Made by a program: the position numbers and the translations under genes. The notes under the pieces are model-generated. The model saw nothing but the letters and a program-made list of their open reading frames with translations, was not told the DNA's origin and made no database searches. DNA of 64,000 nucleotides. Origin: Novakomyces olei. Lineage: Eukaryota > Ascomycota > Novakomycetes > Novakomycetales > Novakomycetaceae. Each line of letters opens with the position of its first letter. The first letter of the stretch is position 1. Where the stretch lies: NCBI GenBank assembly GCA_016906335.1, contig JADEYG010000001.1, positions 1,697,952 to 1,761,951 of the forward strand, in the 5' to 3' direction. Shown piece after piece: positions 21,058 through 31,190 of the stretch.

Positions 21058-22926
21058 CTAGTTCTTCTCCGTAGGGGAAGCCCGCTCAACGTCAACATGG
21101 CCGTTTTCCTTGCTGTAGGTATTCACGTTCTCGCCTTGTTCATAGGAGGAGGAAAGCTCCAAGCCTTCCGTCCGCTCATACCCAAAAGTTGTATGATCAA
21201 CCAGGCTAGCCCTGTCCGGGAAGAAATGGCTGAGGGCGCCGTACACGAGAATACTGCTGACAAAGCCGTAGAGCCAGTCAAAAGAGTACAAGTTATTAGC
21301 GCCCGCAGAGATGTTGACCTTGCCCGGAGTGATACTGTACGCTAGTCCCGGCAAATTAGGGGCAATTGCAATGACAAAAGCAACGACGGCGCGCCAGTTA
21401 AAGCCGTAATAGTAGCGGTAGCGGCCGTGCGGGTCGTAGAGAGCGGGAACGTCAAAGTGGCGGCGTTTGACAAAATGGTAATCAACGGCCATAATGCCGC
21501 TAAAAGGCGCAAGAAAGACGGCGTAGCCGCCCATAAAGGAGAGGAAAGTTTGGGCCGAGTTGAGGATTTCCCAGGGCACGATAACCCAGCCGCCGACGAT
21601 AGCGGCAATTATACAGCCGCGAGTAATATTAATGTACTTGGGGCAGAGGACGGTGAGATCGTTGGCAGCAGAGATGGAGTTGGCCGTGATATTGGTTCCG
21701 ACTTGGGCGATGTACCAAGATAGGCCGGCAAAGAACATGGCAGCGCGGCCGCCGTGGGATCCCTGCCACTGGGAAATGATGTCGAGCGGGTTCCACATAT
21801 AACTCCCATAAACGACTCTCGAGGCGGAGGTGGTGACGATGCCGAGGACTCCGCAGACGGTAAAGATGAAGGGCAGAAAAGGCAGCTGAACATACTGGCC
21901 ACGTGAGGTTTTAGCGTAGCGTGAAAAGTCTGGAATATTGCAGGCAAGAGTGGCCCAAGAGCCGGTTACGGAGGACATACAGGAGAGCCATTTCCAGGCG
22001 TAATCGCTGCCATGGACTTCGCGCGGGAGGCTGAAGAGCTCACCGCCACCGCCGGCCTTGTGGACGATCCAGCCCATCGTGGCAATGGCCGTTACGGGAG
22101 CGGCTACGAGTTTAACGAGGAAGAGCCAGCGCAGACGCGTTGGTGGGATAAGGAGAAGCGGGAGCTGAATGAGCCAGAACAAAAAGTAGGAGCACATGCC
22201 CATAGTAGTGATCCCGGCGCTGTCGGAGAGCCGATTGGGGATTCTGCTGTAGGAAGGCCAAATGGCAGAGAGCATGACTGTGATGCACACAGCGCCATTG
22301 GCGCTCTGGATACCGAGCCAAAACATGGCGAGAATGGCACGGGAAAAGATGCAAAAGTAGGCAAAGTAGTAGCCAAAGCTGGAGCGTGTGATGACGGCGA
22401 AGGGGATGTCTGGACAAGTCAGCAAGTGAAAATGAAATGAAATGAAGAGGAATGAAAAGGAAAGGAAGAGGAAAGGAAATTAAAAGGAAAGGAAATGAAA
22501 TGAAAGAAAATGAAATGAAATCAAAATGAAATGAAATCAAAATCAAAATCAAAAGAAAAGGTTAAGTGGGTACGTACGCATTTTAGCGCCTATGGCGCCG
22601 TTGAGGACCATAGGAATGGCGACGCAAAAGGTGCCGACGACCATAATGGGGATAGCGTCGCGCCAGATGAGGCCGACAGATACGATAGAGGAGGCAGTTT
22701 CCCAGGTGCCGAGATTGATGGTGTCCGTGGCCCAGTAGGCCATCCAGGTGACGAGCGTCCACGTCTGGTCCTTCTCGGGCGTAGGGTCCATGTCCGGGTT
22801 GGTCCACACATCATCGGGCGCGACGGCCGACTTTTGCTTAGGCAGCTCCCAAGCCTTCATGGAGGTGAGGCGAGCCTTGACGGTCTCACCGCTCGGCAGA
22901 TAACGGGTAGGGGACATTTGCGACAT
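21058..22926 (-). CDS. NCS1-family permease (allantoin/uracil/thiamine type), 2 exons
   Basis: Exon 1 is 22926-22578 and exon 2 is 22409-21058 (566 aa). The intron runs GTACGT..TTGTCCAG; its removal rebuilds the family block GAIGAKM|HIPFAVITRSSFG. The N-tail is followed by a TWTLVTWMAYWATDTINLGTWETASS segment and about 12 hydrophobic stretches. Also visible are PDFSRYAKTSRGQY and AAMFFAGLSWYIAQVGTNITANSISAAND, the latter typical of Fur4/Dal4 permeases for uracil, allantoin, uridine or thiamine. Substrate cannot be assigned from sequence alone. The coding strand is GC-rich compared with its surroundings. The intron carries a long pyrimidine tract (purine-rich on +), and a 9-base repeat sits directly before the start. 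Confidence 0.9.
22427..22561. repeat. Purine/pyrimidine microsatellite inside the NCS1 intron
   Basis: The + strand is an almost pure A/G tract built from AAATG, AAAGG and AAATC pentamers, so the transcribed RNA has a tract of more than 100 bases rich in UUUC/UUUCA. It fills most of the 168-base intron, which is long for this window. Confidence 0.8.
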
Positions 22927-22932
22927 GTAGGG

Positions 22933-23028
22933 CAATTTGGACAATTGGACAATTGGACAATTGTTCAATTGGACAATTGAACAATCCGACAATTCCACAA
23001 TTTGAACAATTCCACAATTCCACAATTC
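22933..23028. repeat. 9-base tandem repeat (GGACAATTG / CACAATTCC) in the NCS1 promoter
   Basis: About ten degenerate copies with core ACAATT in two flavours (GGACAATT and CCACAATT) and one inverted copy, so local hairpins are possible. It begins 7 bases upstream of the NCS1 start codon and replaces any normal promoter-proximal sequence. Confidence 0.75.
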
Positions 23029-24567
23029 GAAGCTTGGGACGGATGGGCAGTTTTGTACTGACGTGTACGCTTGTAAGGATGCACTGATAAGGCCAAAAGT
23101 AGGCAATAAGAGCGACTGGTGACAGAGATATCAGGGGCTGAATATAGGTCTGGGCCTTTAGCGGCGTGGGCGCAGGCGAGTAGCGATAGCTCGATTAGGC
23201 AGAGATAAGGTCACGTGGATTCCCGATGGGGGAAAGTGCAAGCGACTGGAACGGGCGAATGAAATGGTTGGTGAACAGGCCAGGAGGGAATCCCACGCAA
23301 GCCGGAAGAGAGGGAGAAACCCACACAAGATGGAAGCAAGGTAAGAAGGAACTGGATGTGGGTTGGCTGTACCGCGTTGCTGCAGCGGTAGTGGCGAACA
23401 GCCGCATTGCCTCGTCCACGTGAGCGAACAAGTAGTCTACCGGTCGACAAGTATTCTGTAAGGAGAAAGTAGCTTTGCCGGTATTTTGCGTAATGTTGGA
23501 GGGTCCGAGTAGTGTTGCGTAGTGGTATATGTGCAATGTATACTGAAAGGGCCTAAGCTCAATATCATGTTATGATAATCTAACATTGGGCTAACCCACG
23601 GTTTATCTCCTTGTAGCGACTTAAACCACTAATTTAAAGGGATTATTACCGAAACTTGGTGCTTTGAAAACATCACTGCTTCAGGACGCCGTTATCTATA
23701 GTTTCGCCTGTATTGCGATAGCGCGCTGCTACCTTGTTTCATTTCTACAGGGACTGGATACTTAGGTTACTTAAATCAAACATTGGTTTGGGTCCTAGCA
23801 TTTACGAGTAGTATGTTTGCCGTCCACACTTGCTTGGGCTATAAAACTTGCATAGGATGAAAAGTAATGCTTGATACAGTAATTGACTCAAACAATGACG
23901 AACACTAAGATAGCCGCCCGCAGCTATCTATTGACGACTACGACACGTAGTAAAAGAATAAAAGACAAGAAATTTGAGCTTTAATAGCAAATACGAGACA
24001 ATAGATAATAATAGTTCTAGTTTCAACCTTTTTCTTGCAAGGCGGAACATCTCTCTTGTATACGATTGTTGTCCTTGTCCCCTTTGTCGAGTGATACTTC
24101 CCATGATGGGGTACAAGGGCAATAAGATTACTTGTTTATTACATATGGAAGGTTTTGTTTTCGATAAGATAAATGTTGAACTGTATTTCTGGGGAAAGTC
24201 AAGATTGACGTCTTTGGTGGTCTGAAAGTTGCGCCGAAGGAGGTTCTGCACAAGAGGCGCAGGCCACTTTTCAGCGCCTCGGTATTGACGGCAATGGCTC
24301 GTATAGCCACACTCGTTCGCCACAATAGAGCAAGCACTGTCAAAGCTGGAGTGTTTTATTGTCGACAAGATTGCACTTCAGCTCAGTCACTACCAGTGTT
24401 GGGTGTGTGTCGCTGAGTTGGACGACTCATTGTCCCGGAGGCGACTACGGATGCCGGTCGACACAGCAGCAATTTGTTAGTAGTAAGTGTTATATGGGCA
24501 TGCGTATTGTTGGAACTACACCCTACAACAGCCTACACGAACATAAAAATCAAAATCACGTTCATAT
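23029..24567. other. Intergenic, 1.5 kb
   Basis: No gene supported. ORFs at 23195-23536 and 23928-24368 lack domain features. TCCCACGC occurs at 23291-23298, 365 bases before the NCS1 start. Confidence 0.35.
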
Positions 24568-25554
24568 TTAAGCATTGCCAGATCCTGGACCTGTCCCTGG
24601 GCGATATGAACTAATCTTATATCTGTCTATGAGATCTGTCTCAGGATCCCACCCTAACACTGAAACCGGATTCGGTCTTGTTGCGGCAACTTGATTGCCT
24701 TCAATTGTGTCACCATCGAGCGGGTCAATTTCGATATTCTGTTTTCCGTGAACATCAAAGACAATATTTCCCACGAACTTGTTTCCACGGCCTTGCTTTG
24801 TGTGATCGACTGGGTCATCTTCAGATATAATACCACTTCCTGGTGCACTAATCACCAAATTTCCTTGGACCGTGTCGCCCGATGCCCCCATGATGGCGAT
24901 GCCTCTTCCGTAAGCGTTTTCAAGAGCAAAATTCTTCTCAAAAATGTTTCCCTTATCGGCCGTAGGGTCCGTTTGATAAGAATCATCGGAAAAAGAGTCA
25001 TCGCCTGCTTGGTACACTTGATTAAATTCCACAACGTTGTTCTTGGACTGGTTCATAATTGCAATGCCATCAGCATTTGAGCCTTGAACCAAATTATGAA
25101 TAATTTGGCTGCACTCGGAATTATCTACTCTGATCCCGTTTGAACCAGCACCTAAAGTACAAACATGACTCACTGTTGCGCCAGAAGCGTTTTGGACCAA
25201 GATAGCAGCTGCCTCAGGCATGTTGCTTCGTGTTGGAGAGGACGCTTTAATTACAAGTTGCTGTAGAACTGATTTAGAGCCCGACAGTCGTAAAGCACTT
25301 TGATTTGGATTTGTTGCAACCATCAAAGTGGCATATCCTGCTCCAAACACGGTAGCATTTTCCATATTAATAGATCCAGAGTGATTGTAAGTTCCCTCTG
25401 GAATATACAGCGGACGCCTTTGGCCCGCTGCATTTTGAATTGCGCTCTGTAGCGCCGCGGTATGATCTTCTAGATTCCCTGCATTGTATGAAAGAGCATT
25501 GGAAAACTGATTAGCACTGAGAGGCTTCTTTGACGGTCCAACTCTGCTTGCCAT
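24568..25554 (-). CDS. Right-handed parallel beta-helix protein
   Basis: 328 aa from the ATG at 25554; the frame extends to a TTG at 25590. Intronless. Residues about 45-290 show the repeating pattern of PbH1 coils: SGSINMENATVFGAGYATL, GSNGIRVDNSECSQIIHN, GSNADGIAIMNQSKNNVVEFN, AYGRGIAIMGASGDTVQGN, GSGIISEDDP and FVGNIVFDVHGKQNIEID. The fold is that of pectate lyases, polygalacturonases and alginate epimerases, but no catalytic motif of a named lyase family is clear. An Asp-rich stretch (AGDDSFSDDSYQTDP) could bind metal or sugar. No signal peptide is seen, odd for a polysaccharide enzyme. A TATA-like AATATATAAG lies about 70 bases upstream. Confidence 0.75.
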   Translation of the reverse strand: MASRVGPSKKPLSANQFSNALSYNAGNLEDHTAALQSAIQNAAGQRRPLYIPEGTYNHSGSINMENATVFGAGYATLMVATNPNQSALRLSGSKSVLQQLVIKASSPTRSNMPEAAAILVQNASGATVSHVCTLGAGSNGIRVDNSECSQIIHNLVQGSNADGIAIMNQSKNNVVEFNQVYQAGDDSFSDDSYQTDPTADKGNIFEKNFALENAYGRGIAIMGASGDTVQGNLVISAPGSGIISEDDPVDHTKQGRGNKFVGNIVFDVHGKQNIEIDPLDGDTIEGNQVAATRPNPVSVLGWDPETDLIDRYKISSYRPGTGPGSGNA

Positions 25555-26454
25555 TTTCGAGTCCAGAATTGACAAGATAGGTGCTTTCAAGTAAAAGCGC
25601 TTTGCTACGCTACGTCAAGGCTTATATATTCTTAAACATGCTCATCAATGTTATCACAATCCAATACACATCCGCACCATAGACAATTTCGGGGATGAGA
25701 TTTCCAGTTCATATCTGATTCTCGTAGAGCCCATGCAGGTCGTTCAAACAAAAGTGTGCGCATTACAACGTGAAGCGAAGCAATTCGGCACTATCGGCGT
25801 TTCCTTGTGCGGTTATAAGCAGGTCGTAGTCCTCTATCTCTGCAAAAAAGTTCAAGTTCTAAAGAAACAGAGATACGGTTAGTCACGTGTTGGTCTCAAT
25901 ATGGCGGAACAGGACTTGACGTCGCATGATAAGAGCCATATTCTGACGAGTTTATCAATTAGTGCTTTCATTTGCCGAGCCTCGGCCGATAAATGATGAT
26001 CTATTTTTCAAGCACGTCTAAATTCTTTCCTTATTTAGATGTACAATCAGGAATATTGCACTGGATACGACAGAGGCCGCACTCGATATCGGTTTCCTGT
26101 CACCCACCGGTCGCCTAGCAGCGCCCGCTGAAGTGAATTATTATATCAAATTATACCAATTCAGAAGATCTGCAAAACACCATTTAGTGAATTTGAGCCT
26201 GTACTGTAAGCGCGTGCCATATCGACGTGATCTGTAGGCAAATTGGTGAAAGCGCAGTCTTTATTACCAATTATAGTAGTCAGTCGACGGCAGAATGCGG
26301 GTCTCAACGCAAAGCACGTGGAAAAATTGCATCTGCTTTAGTGATTTACGAGCTTTGCAAAGACTTTACGTATTAGACCGCGCAAGTGTTTTCGAATATC
26401 GGCCGCGTTTATATAAGGACAGCGGCTTTGAAATCAAAAAAGTATCTCAACATT
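25555..26454. other. Divergent promoter region, 0.9 kb
   Basis: Lies between the beta-helix gene (-) and the thaumatin-like gene (+). It holds TATA-like sequences near 25620-25632 (for the minus gene) and at 26408-26417 (TTTATATAAG, about 40 bases before the plus gene). No gene seen. Confidence 0.45.
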
Positions 26455-27024
26455 ATGGGCGACGCACCGGTAACAATAATCATAACAAACAAATTTCCCT
26501 ACACAATCAAAGTGGGAGAGTTTGTGAGTCAAAACGCTAATCCCGTCAATACAGTCAATATTCCGCCAGGACAGGAGAGATACCTTGGATACTGGTTCCA
26601 GCAGAGCGGATATGTCGCAGTGGCAGATGCAAACGGAAATTTTCAATGGAACGCTAGTCGTCTCGAGTATAATGCAAACGGCCAAGGCCTGACGTCAATT
26701 GATGTGAGCTACATTGATGGAAGAAACTGCGCAATGTCCATAGATGATGGGCAGGGAAAGCGTAAAGGTGATCATAGTTGCATTGCAAATCAGGCACCAG
26801 GTGATTCTGTTTTGCACGACAGCGGAGGTCGTCCTACAATTGCGGGATGGTACGATGGAAATTCAAGCGCTGGAAAAGATGGTGAGGCATACATGAGAAG
26901 AGTGTTGCCAGCTGGATCAGCCTATCTTAGACCAAATGACGACACTCTACCTTTTTCGCAAAACCCTATGACTATGTCGATGGATCCCAGCAAGCATTAT
27001 TATGTTGATTTTGGGCCCGCGTAA
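26455..27024 (+). CDS. Thaumatin-like-fold protein, leaderless
   Basis: 189 aa from the first ATG at 26455. The N-terminus VTIIITNKFPYTIKVGEF and the centre SRLEYNANGQGLTSIDVSYIDGRNCAMSI resemble the beta-strand order of thaumatin-like proteins (a fungal-type LDYYDISLVDGFNLPMSI block). Thaumatin-like proteins bind or hydrolyse beta-1,3-glucan. Only three cysteines are visible, far fewer than the 16 of plant members, and there is no signal peptide, so it would fold in the cytosol or leave by an unconventional route. A good TATA box (TTTATATAAG) lies upstream. The assignment rests on pattern recognition and is moderate. Confidence 0.55.
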   Translation: MGDAPVTIIITNKFPYTIKVGEFVSQNANPVNTVNIPPGQERYLGYWFQQSGYVAVADANGNFQWNASRLEYNANGQGLTSIDVSYIDGRNCAMSIDDGQGKRKGDHSCIANQAPGDSVLHDSGGRPTIAGWYDGNSSAGKDGEAYMRRVLPAGSAYLRPNDDTLPFSQNPMTMSMDPSKHYYVDFGPA

Positions 27025-27318
27025 AGTCAAACTATTCGTACTGCTTAATTAATTTTATTGTTTCTAGTTTAGTGGACCACTGTGGCATCGCAGTTCTAAA
27101 GAATGAACGACTAGACAATACCTTTTTAAAACCAGTCCAGCATACAACATAAGCACATTTAATAAGTCATTTCCTGACTTCATCGCACTACGCATGTGTT
27201 ATGGAATATATATCTGAAAATATGAACTCAAAAAATCATTGACTCCAAACTTCAAGTAAAAACGCGCATCTGGGGCATACAAGCCATATGATATTCTCAT
27301 GTCCACTCTGGTACAAAG
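27025..27318. other. Short intergenic
   Basis: Convergent 3' flanks of the thaumatin-like and GH128 genes. Nothing else seen. Confidence 0.35.
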
Positions 27319-28134
27319 CTATATATTGATGTAGGTGTCGCCGAGAGATGTATTGACCCCCGGACCAGCGAGTAGCGACGTGAAATGAGGATCTGGGCTG
27401 AGTTTACCCGTGAACCAGGCATATCGGGCAACATCATTTCTGTCTTCACAAATCGAAACCATTTCTCTCATTTGACCAATTTGCTTTGCTTCGCTTGTAA
27501 TTTGCGCACCGTCATTCTGGCTATGCCAGTTTGCAAATTCAGTGACCCAGAAGGCTTTTCCATACTTTTTGAGCCTATCTAACTGTGCGCTGAGCCCATA
27601 GTCATACCAATGGAACCCTAAATAGTCAATTTGAGGATGCCTGCCACCATGAGCTGAAGAATAGGCTTGAATGAAAGCATCAAGCCACTTAATGGGGTCT
27701 TCATAGCCTTTCATGGTCCCCCATGTAATCTGAGGACCAACAATTTTAACGTTGGCGCGTGCAGCCACATCTTCATATCTAGGCCAGAAGCTGGCAGCGC
27801 TTTGAGGGGTGGCATTCGATTGACCAGTCAAGTTTGGCTCGTTCAAGACCAAAATGTACTTTGTAGAAGGATTGTCTCGTAGTAGACCCAAAACAGCATC
27901 TTCGTCAAAATTATTATCCCACAACATAGGAATAAAGTCCACATCTTCAGAAGCTGAAAGCGCCATAGATACACCTTCATCGGGTGACAGTCCCCAGTTG
28001 TAATACCAAGATATTCCAGGCGACAGAGCATTGAGGTCGCCGCCAAATTTCAGGTTATACGCGAGACCCTTTTTAGGGCTTTTGTGTGGCATAGTCAAGA
28101 GGTCAGTAGCACCAGATTTCAGTTTAATTGCCAT
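27319..28134 (-). CDS. GH128-type glycosyl hydrolase (Asl1-like, endo-beta-1,3-glucanase family)
   Basis: 271 aa, intronless. The TIM-barrel blocks of GH128 are present: KKGLAYN, ISWYYNWG, DFIPMLWDN, then the acid/base Glu in VLNEPN (Glu99), IDYLGFHWYDYG, and the nucleophile Glu in FWVTEFANW (Glu199). The family cleaves beta-1,3-glucan. Length matches a bare catalytic domain. No signal peptide is visible, the start being MAIKLKSGATDLLTM, unlike the wall-located Asl1 of fission yeast. A TATA-like TATATAAAAG sits about 20 bases upstream. It is grouped with the beta-helix and thaumatin-like genes, all leaderless. Confidence 0.85.
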   Translation of the reverse strand: MAIKLKSGATDLLTMPHKSPKKGLAYNLKFGGDLNALSPGISWYYNWGLSPDEGVSMALSASEDVDFIPMLWDNNFDEDAVLGLLRDNPSTKYILVLNEPNLTGQSNATPQSAASFWPRYEDVAARANVKIVGPQITWGTMKGYEDPIKWLDAFIQAYSSAHGGRHPQIDYLGFHWYDYGLSAQLDRLKKYGKAFWVTEFANWHSQNDGAQITSEAKQIGQMREMVSICEDRNDVARYAWFTGKLSPDPHFTSLLAGPGVNTSLGDTYINI

Positions 28135-28559
28135 TTTGTAGTCTATACCTTTTATATAGTTATTCGCAGCCTAGGAGGAGAATGCGTGCTGTCGTGCGTT
28201 ATCAACCAGCTCGTAGATCAAAGAGGCGCCTTTTCAGGGTATTTTGGAAACGATAAAACTGATACAAACTGCGCGTGAGATAAGCAGGCTACAGCCTCGG
28301 TAAATATAATTTAATCAGGACCAATTCAGACCGCTGATCCATCATCCAGTTTTCGTCCTGTACTAAATACAGAAATTTTGAACGAAGGACCGAAGCAGCC
28401 ATTGTCCTAGAATCTTGGTTAATCAATGGGAGTTTGGTTTCACAATTTTGCATCCGCCTTATCTATTCTCGTCCTACTCCCTATCCCGCACCATATATTC
28501 ATCTACCTACTCGTAACTGGAAACGGCAAACTTGGTCACCGAGCTTTGATTTTTATCAG
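28135..28559. other. Intergenic upstream of the GH128 gene
   Basis: No gene seen; it leads into the decayed nitronate monooxygenase. Confidence 0.3.
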
Positions 28560-29325
28560 CCATTTCCAAATTGAAGGGATTATTAGCTTTGTTTACGATA
28601 TTTGGAACGCCTACTGCTGGAGCCCTCGGAGGTCGAGGGCTTGGAGCCAGCACACTTGAGCAAGCCAGGGCCATGATCCAATAGACCCGTGCGCTTACAC
28701 CACACGTGATTCATGCAAATGTATTTCGCCATAAACGCTAGCGCTGCCCGCGGATGACGAGATTGCCAGCGAAGTGCTATTCGTTTTTCAACCGAGTCTA
28801 TGAGACTCGGCCCTTTAAATCCCACGAAACTGCTCCGGGATATACGAGTTTCCGTGACAGCCAAGCAATGTTACAGGTCCTCCTGCAAACCCAGCCCACG
28901 CAGCACCATCTTACCATAATTGCAGTGGGCAGTATCATGGACGGCCAAAGAATTAAAGCTGTATTGGAATTAGGCGCTAGCGGTGCTCAATTAGGAACCG
29001 CTTTTGTGCTGTGTCCCGAGTCTGCTGCTGACGTGGGATATCGGCAATTGCTGCAAAGCCCACGAGCTATACCACCCGGCTGACGGGTACTATTTCGGTC
29101 AAACCGGCACGAGCAATTGTTGACAATTTTATAAGGCAACCCGAGGTATTAGAGATTAAAACGCCGGTGATCTCTCGGGCGTATTCTGCATAAAAGGCGC
29201 TTTATGCGGCTGCTAAAGCTCGAGAAAGTTATGAGTATGGGGCTTATCGGGCGGGACAGTCGACTCCTTCAGCCCGCACTCTACATGCTGCTGAACTCGT
29301 TGCAAAATTGCATTCTGAACTTGCA
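28560..29325 (+). pseudogene. Decayed nitronate monooxygenase (2-nitropropane dioxygenase)
   Basis: Fragments in order match the NMO TIM barrel. PTAGALGGRGLGASTLEQARAMI ends in a TAG near 28683. A TRALTPHVIHANVF piece ends in a stop. After missing sequence comes TIIAVGSIMDGQRIKAVLELG with GASGAQLGTAFVLCPESA (28900-29030), the FMN phosphate-binding region. Near 29055 the frame shifts and continues as TTRLTGTISVKPARAIVDNF, then meets an in-frame TAA at about 29190 before KALYAAAKAR and the C-terminal AAELVAKLHSELA. At least two stops, one frameshift and one deletion make it non-functional. NMOs oxidise nitronates, so this is one more oxidative nitrogen enzyme lost from this region. Confidence 0.8.
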
Positions 29326-29644
29326 CACACTTGACGATTTTTTCAATAATTTGTCATACAATCTTAACCTGCTAGCCATGGGCAAAAATTGTTGAATATT
29401 TACGAATGCCCTGGCATGCAATACAATCAGACTGGCCTCTGATTCAAGCTTTTAATGTGCTCTCTTTTGAATATCTATGTATATTCGTATATGATGAGCT
29501 CCGCCTATTATCACATGACCGTCTAAAAGGCAAAACCGCCCAACAAAACATACTCTACTTATTCATTAATTTCAACTTTGCAGTTAGAAACCGTGAGCTG
29601 ATCATTAAAAATAGAAAATTCGAGCCATTCCGGTAATATTGGAA
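29326..29644. other. Short intergenic
   Basis: AT-rich; nothing recognised. Confidence 0.3.
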
Positions 29645-30514
29645 TCATAATTCATCGCGGAATATGCGAGTAAGCAGAGGCATAATATAGTGTATGATGT
29701 ATAGTCCACCGTTCGGACTAGCCGTACCCACAAACTCCAATTGGTTCCTGGGTGGCAATTTTATGGCAGATTCCTGGGCGATTGATTCGCTGCCAGCAAA
29801 ACCGTTACCGTGGAGTACAAAAGCTAAATGAATAGAATCGTGGGTCTCAATGACACATTTTTGGCCTTCTGTTATGTGTATTATTTCAACGGCCAATTCA
29901 CGCTCCGAAAAAACGCCTAATGGCTTCCTAAAGGTCCCAGGAAACTCCGTTATCTCTTTCCATCCAAAAGCTTCTGGTCTCATAATAACGATAGCGTTAT
30001 ACCGCCCAAGAGGGTACGTCAGTTTGCGTTTATTATAATACTCCCAGAGAGCCTGATAACCGTCAAGACTTTCACCATTATCTCGCACATATTTTCCGGC
30101 CTCGAACTTCCCGTATTTTTGTAACTCTTCCTGGCCTTTTGAGAGCTGTTCATGAGCTAAGAAGCCCTGGCCGCTTGCGCCTCCAGTTTGCAGTACTAAG
30201 ACAATCCGTTCCCCGGGCCCGTCATCTTGAGGCCCATACTTTACACCCTCGGGATGGTAGCTTAACCAGCCCTGGCGCAACAAGCCATCAGGGCCAGGAA
30301 GCAGAGATATATCGCCCTTGTAAGCATACCGAAACTGATCAAAATTGTGGCTATGCGTTGGCGAATAAAACTCTTCCTGGCGAGCAAGAACGAACAGAAA
30401 GTTTTCTGGTGTCCCCTCGTCACCCTTAAACAACGTTTTGAAGGCTAAACCACTGCCTCGATGTTTAAGCCCAAAGCGCTCAAAGTCTATCCCTGCTCCG
30501 TGGACAATCTCCAT
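29645..30514 (-). CDS. Cupin-fold protein of unknown substrate
   Basis: 289 aa, intronless. The first cupin motif region is FYSPTHSHNFDQFRYAYKGDI (about residues 49-69), with H-x-H as possible metal ligands, followed by LLPGPDGLLRQGWLSYHPEG. A second cupin-like half has VEIIHITEGQKCVIETHDSIHLAFVLHGNG and KLPPRNQLEFVGTA. This looks like a bicupin with a degraded second metal site. Cupins of this size include dioxygenases, isomerases and storage-type proteins; function is not assigned. No signal peptide. Its neighbour upstream on the same strand is the AhpD-like gene. Confidence 0.7.
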   Translation of the reverse strand: MEIVHGAGIDFERFGLKHRGSGLAFKTLFKGDEGTPENFLFVLARQEEFYSPTHSHNFDQFRYAYKGDISLLPGPDGLLRQGWLSYHPEGVKYGPQDDGPGERIVLVLQTGGASGQGFLAHEQLSKGQEELQKYGKFEAGKYVRDNGESLDGYQALWEYYNKRKLTYPLGRYNAIVIMRPEAFGWKEITEFPGTFRKPLGVFSERELAVEIIHITEGQKCVIETHDSIHLAFVLHGNGFAGSESIAQESAIKLPPRNQLEFVGTASPNGGLYIIHYIMPLLTRIFRDEL

Positions 30515-31190
30515 TCAGGGCAAGAATAAGAGGACAAAAATACTAAAGGAGCGGCATGTAAGCTTCATTCAGATTCGAGACACGGACAAAGATCCATTGT
30601 TTGCTCATTGCCTATTTTATCACTTTAGCTTTAGTGCGATCTTCCGGGAAGGGAGAAGAGGCGCTATATATATATTACGTAATTCTTATGCGGGCTTTAT
30701 TCTTGCCGTCGGCCCTTTAAGATGCTTATCTTAGAAACCCTAACCCTAAGCGTGATGACACTTGAATAAACGCCGACCCCAGCAAATCTCCGCGAGAAAA
30801 TTCACGAGACAGTGGAAGATTGCTTAAATGGAATATTACCATAACATTAAAGCTTTAAATTTACGGTTACTTGAACGGTTTATCTATTTCAACGTCCCCA
30901 TATTTCTTCTCCCTTTATTGTTGTTCGAACTGGAACAAAATTATGTTCCTACGAAAAGACGTGCTGGGCCAAAGCCGCGCGCAGATAGAGCGCCGACGGT
31001 AATATGCATTTAGGATGAGCAACGCACTAGGGCACATGTTCCTGCGGGTTGAAGTGCCTAAAACATCGATTTTCAGTCTGTTACTACCGTACCCATACTA
31101 TTACCTGTTTCCAGGACTGGCATCGAAACAAATCAGCGTAACACTCTTTGTAGAGATTTAATTATATACTGTGTAATGGGCGAACTGAAT
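30515..31190. other. Intergenic with telomere-like tract
   Basis: AAACCCTAACCCTAAG at about 30735-30749 and a TATATATATATTACG stretch at about 30667-30680. No gene. Confidence 0.5.

Noticed and set aside
22012-22440. Plus-strand ORFs over the NCS1 permease
   Set aside because: Antisense shadows caused by GC-rich coding DNA.
23195-23536. 113-codon minus ORF upstream of the NCS1 gene
   Set aside because: No motif; overlaps other random frames of similar length.
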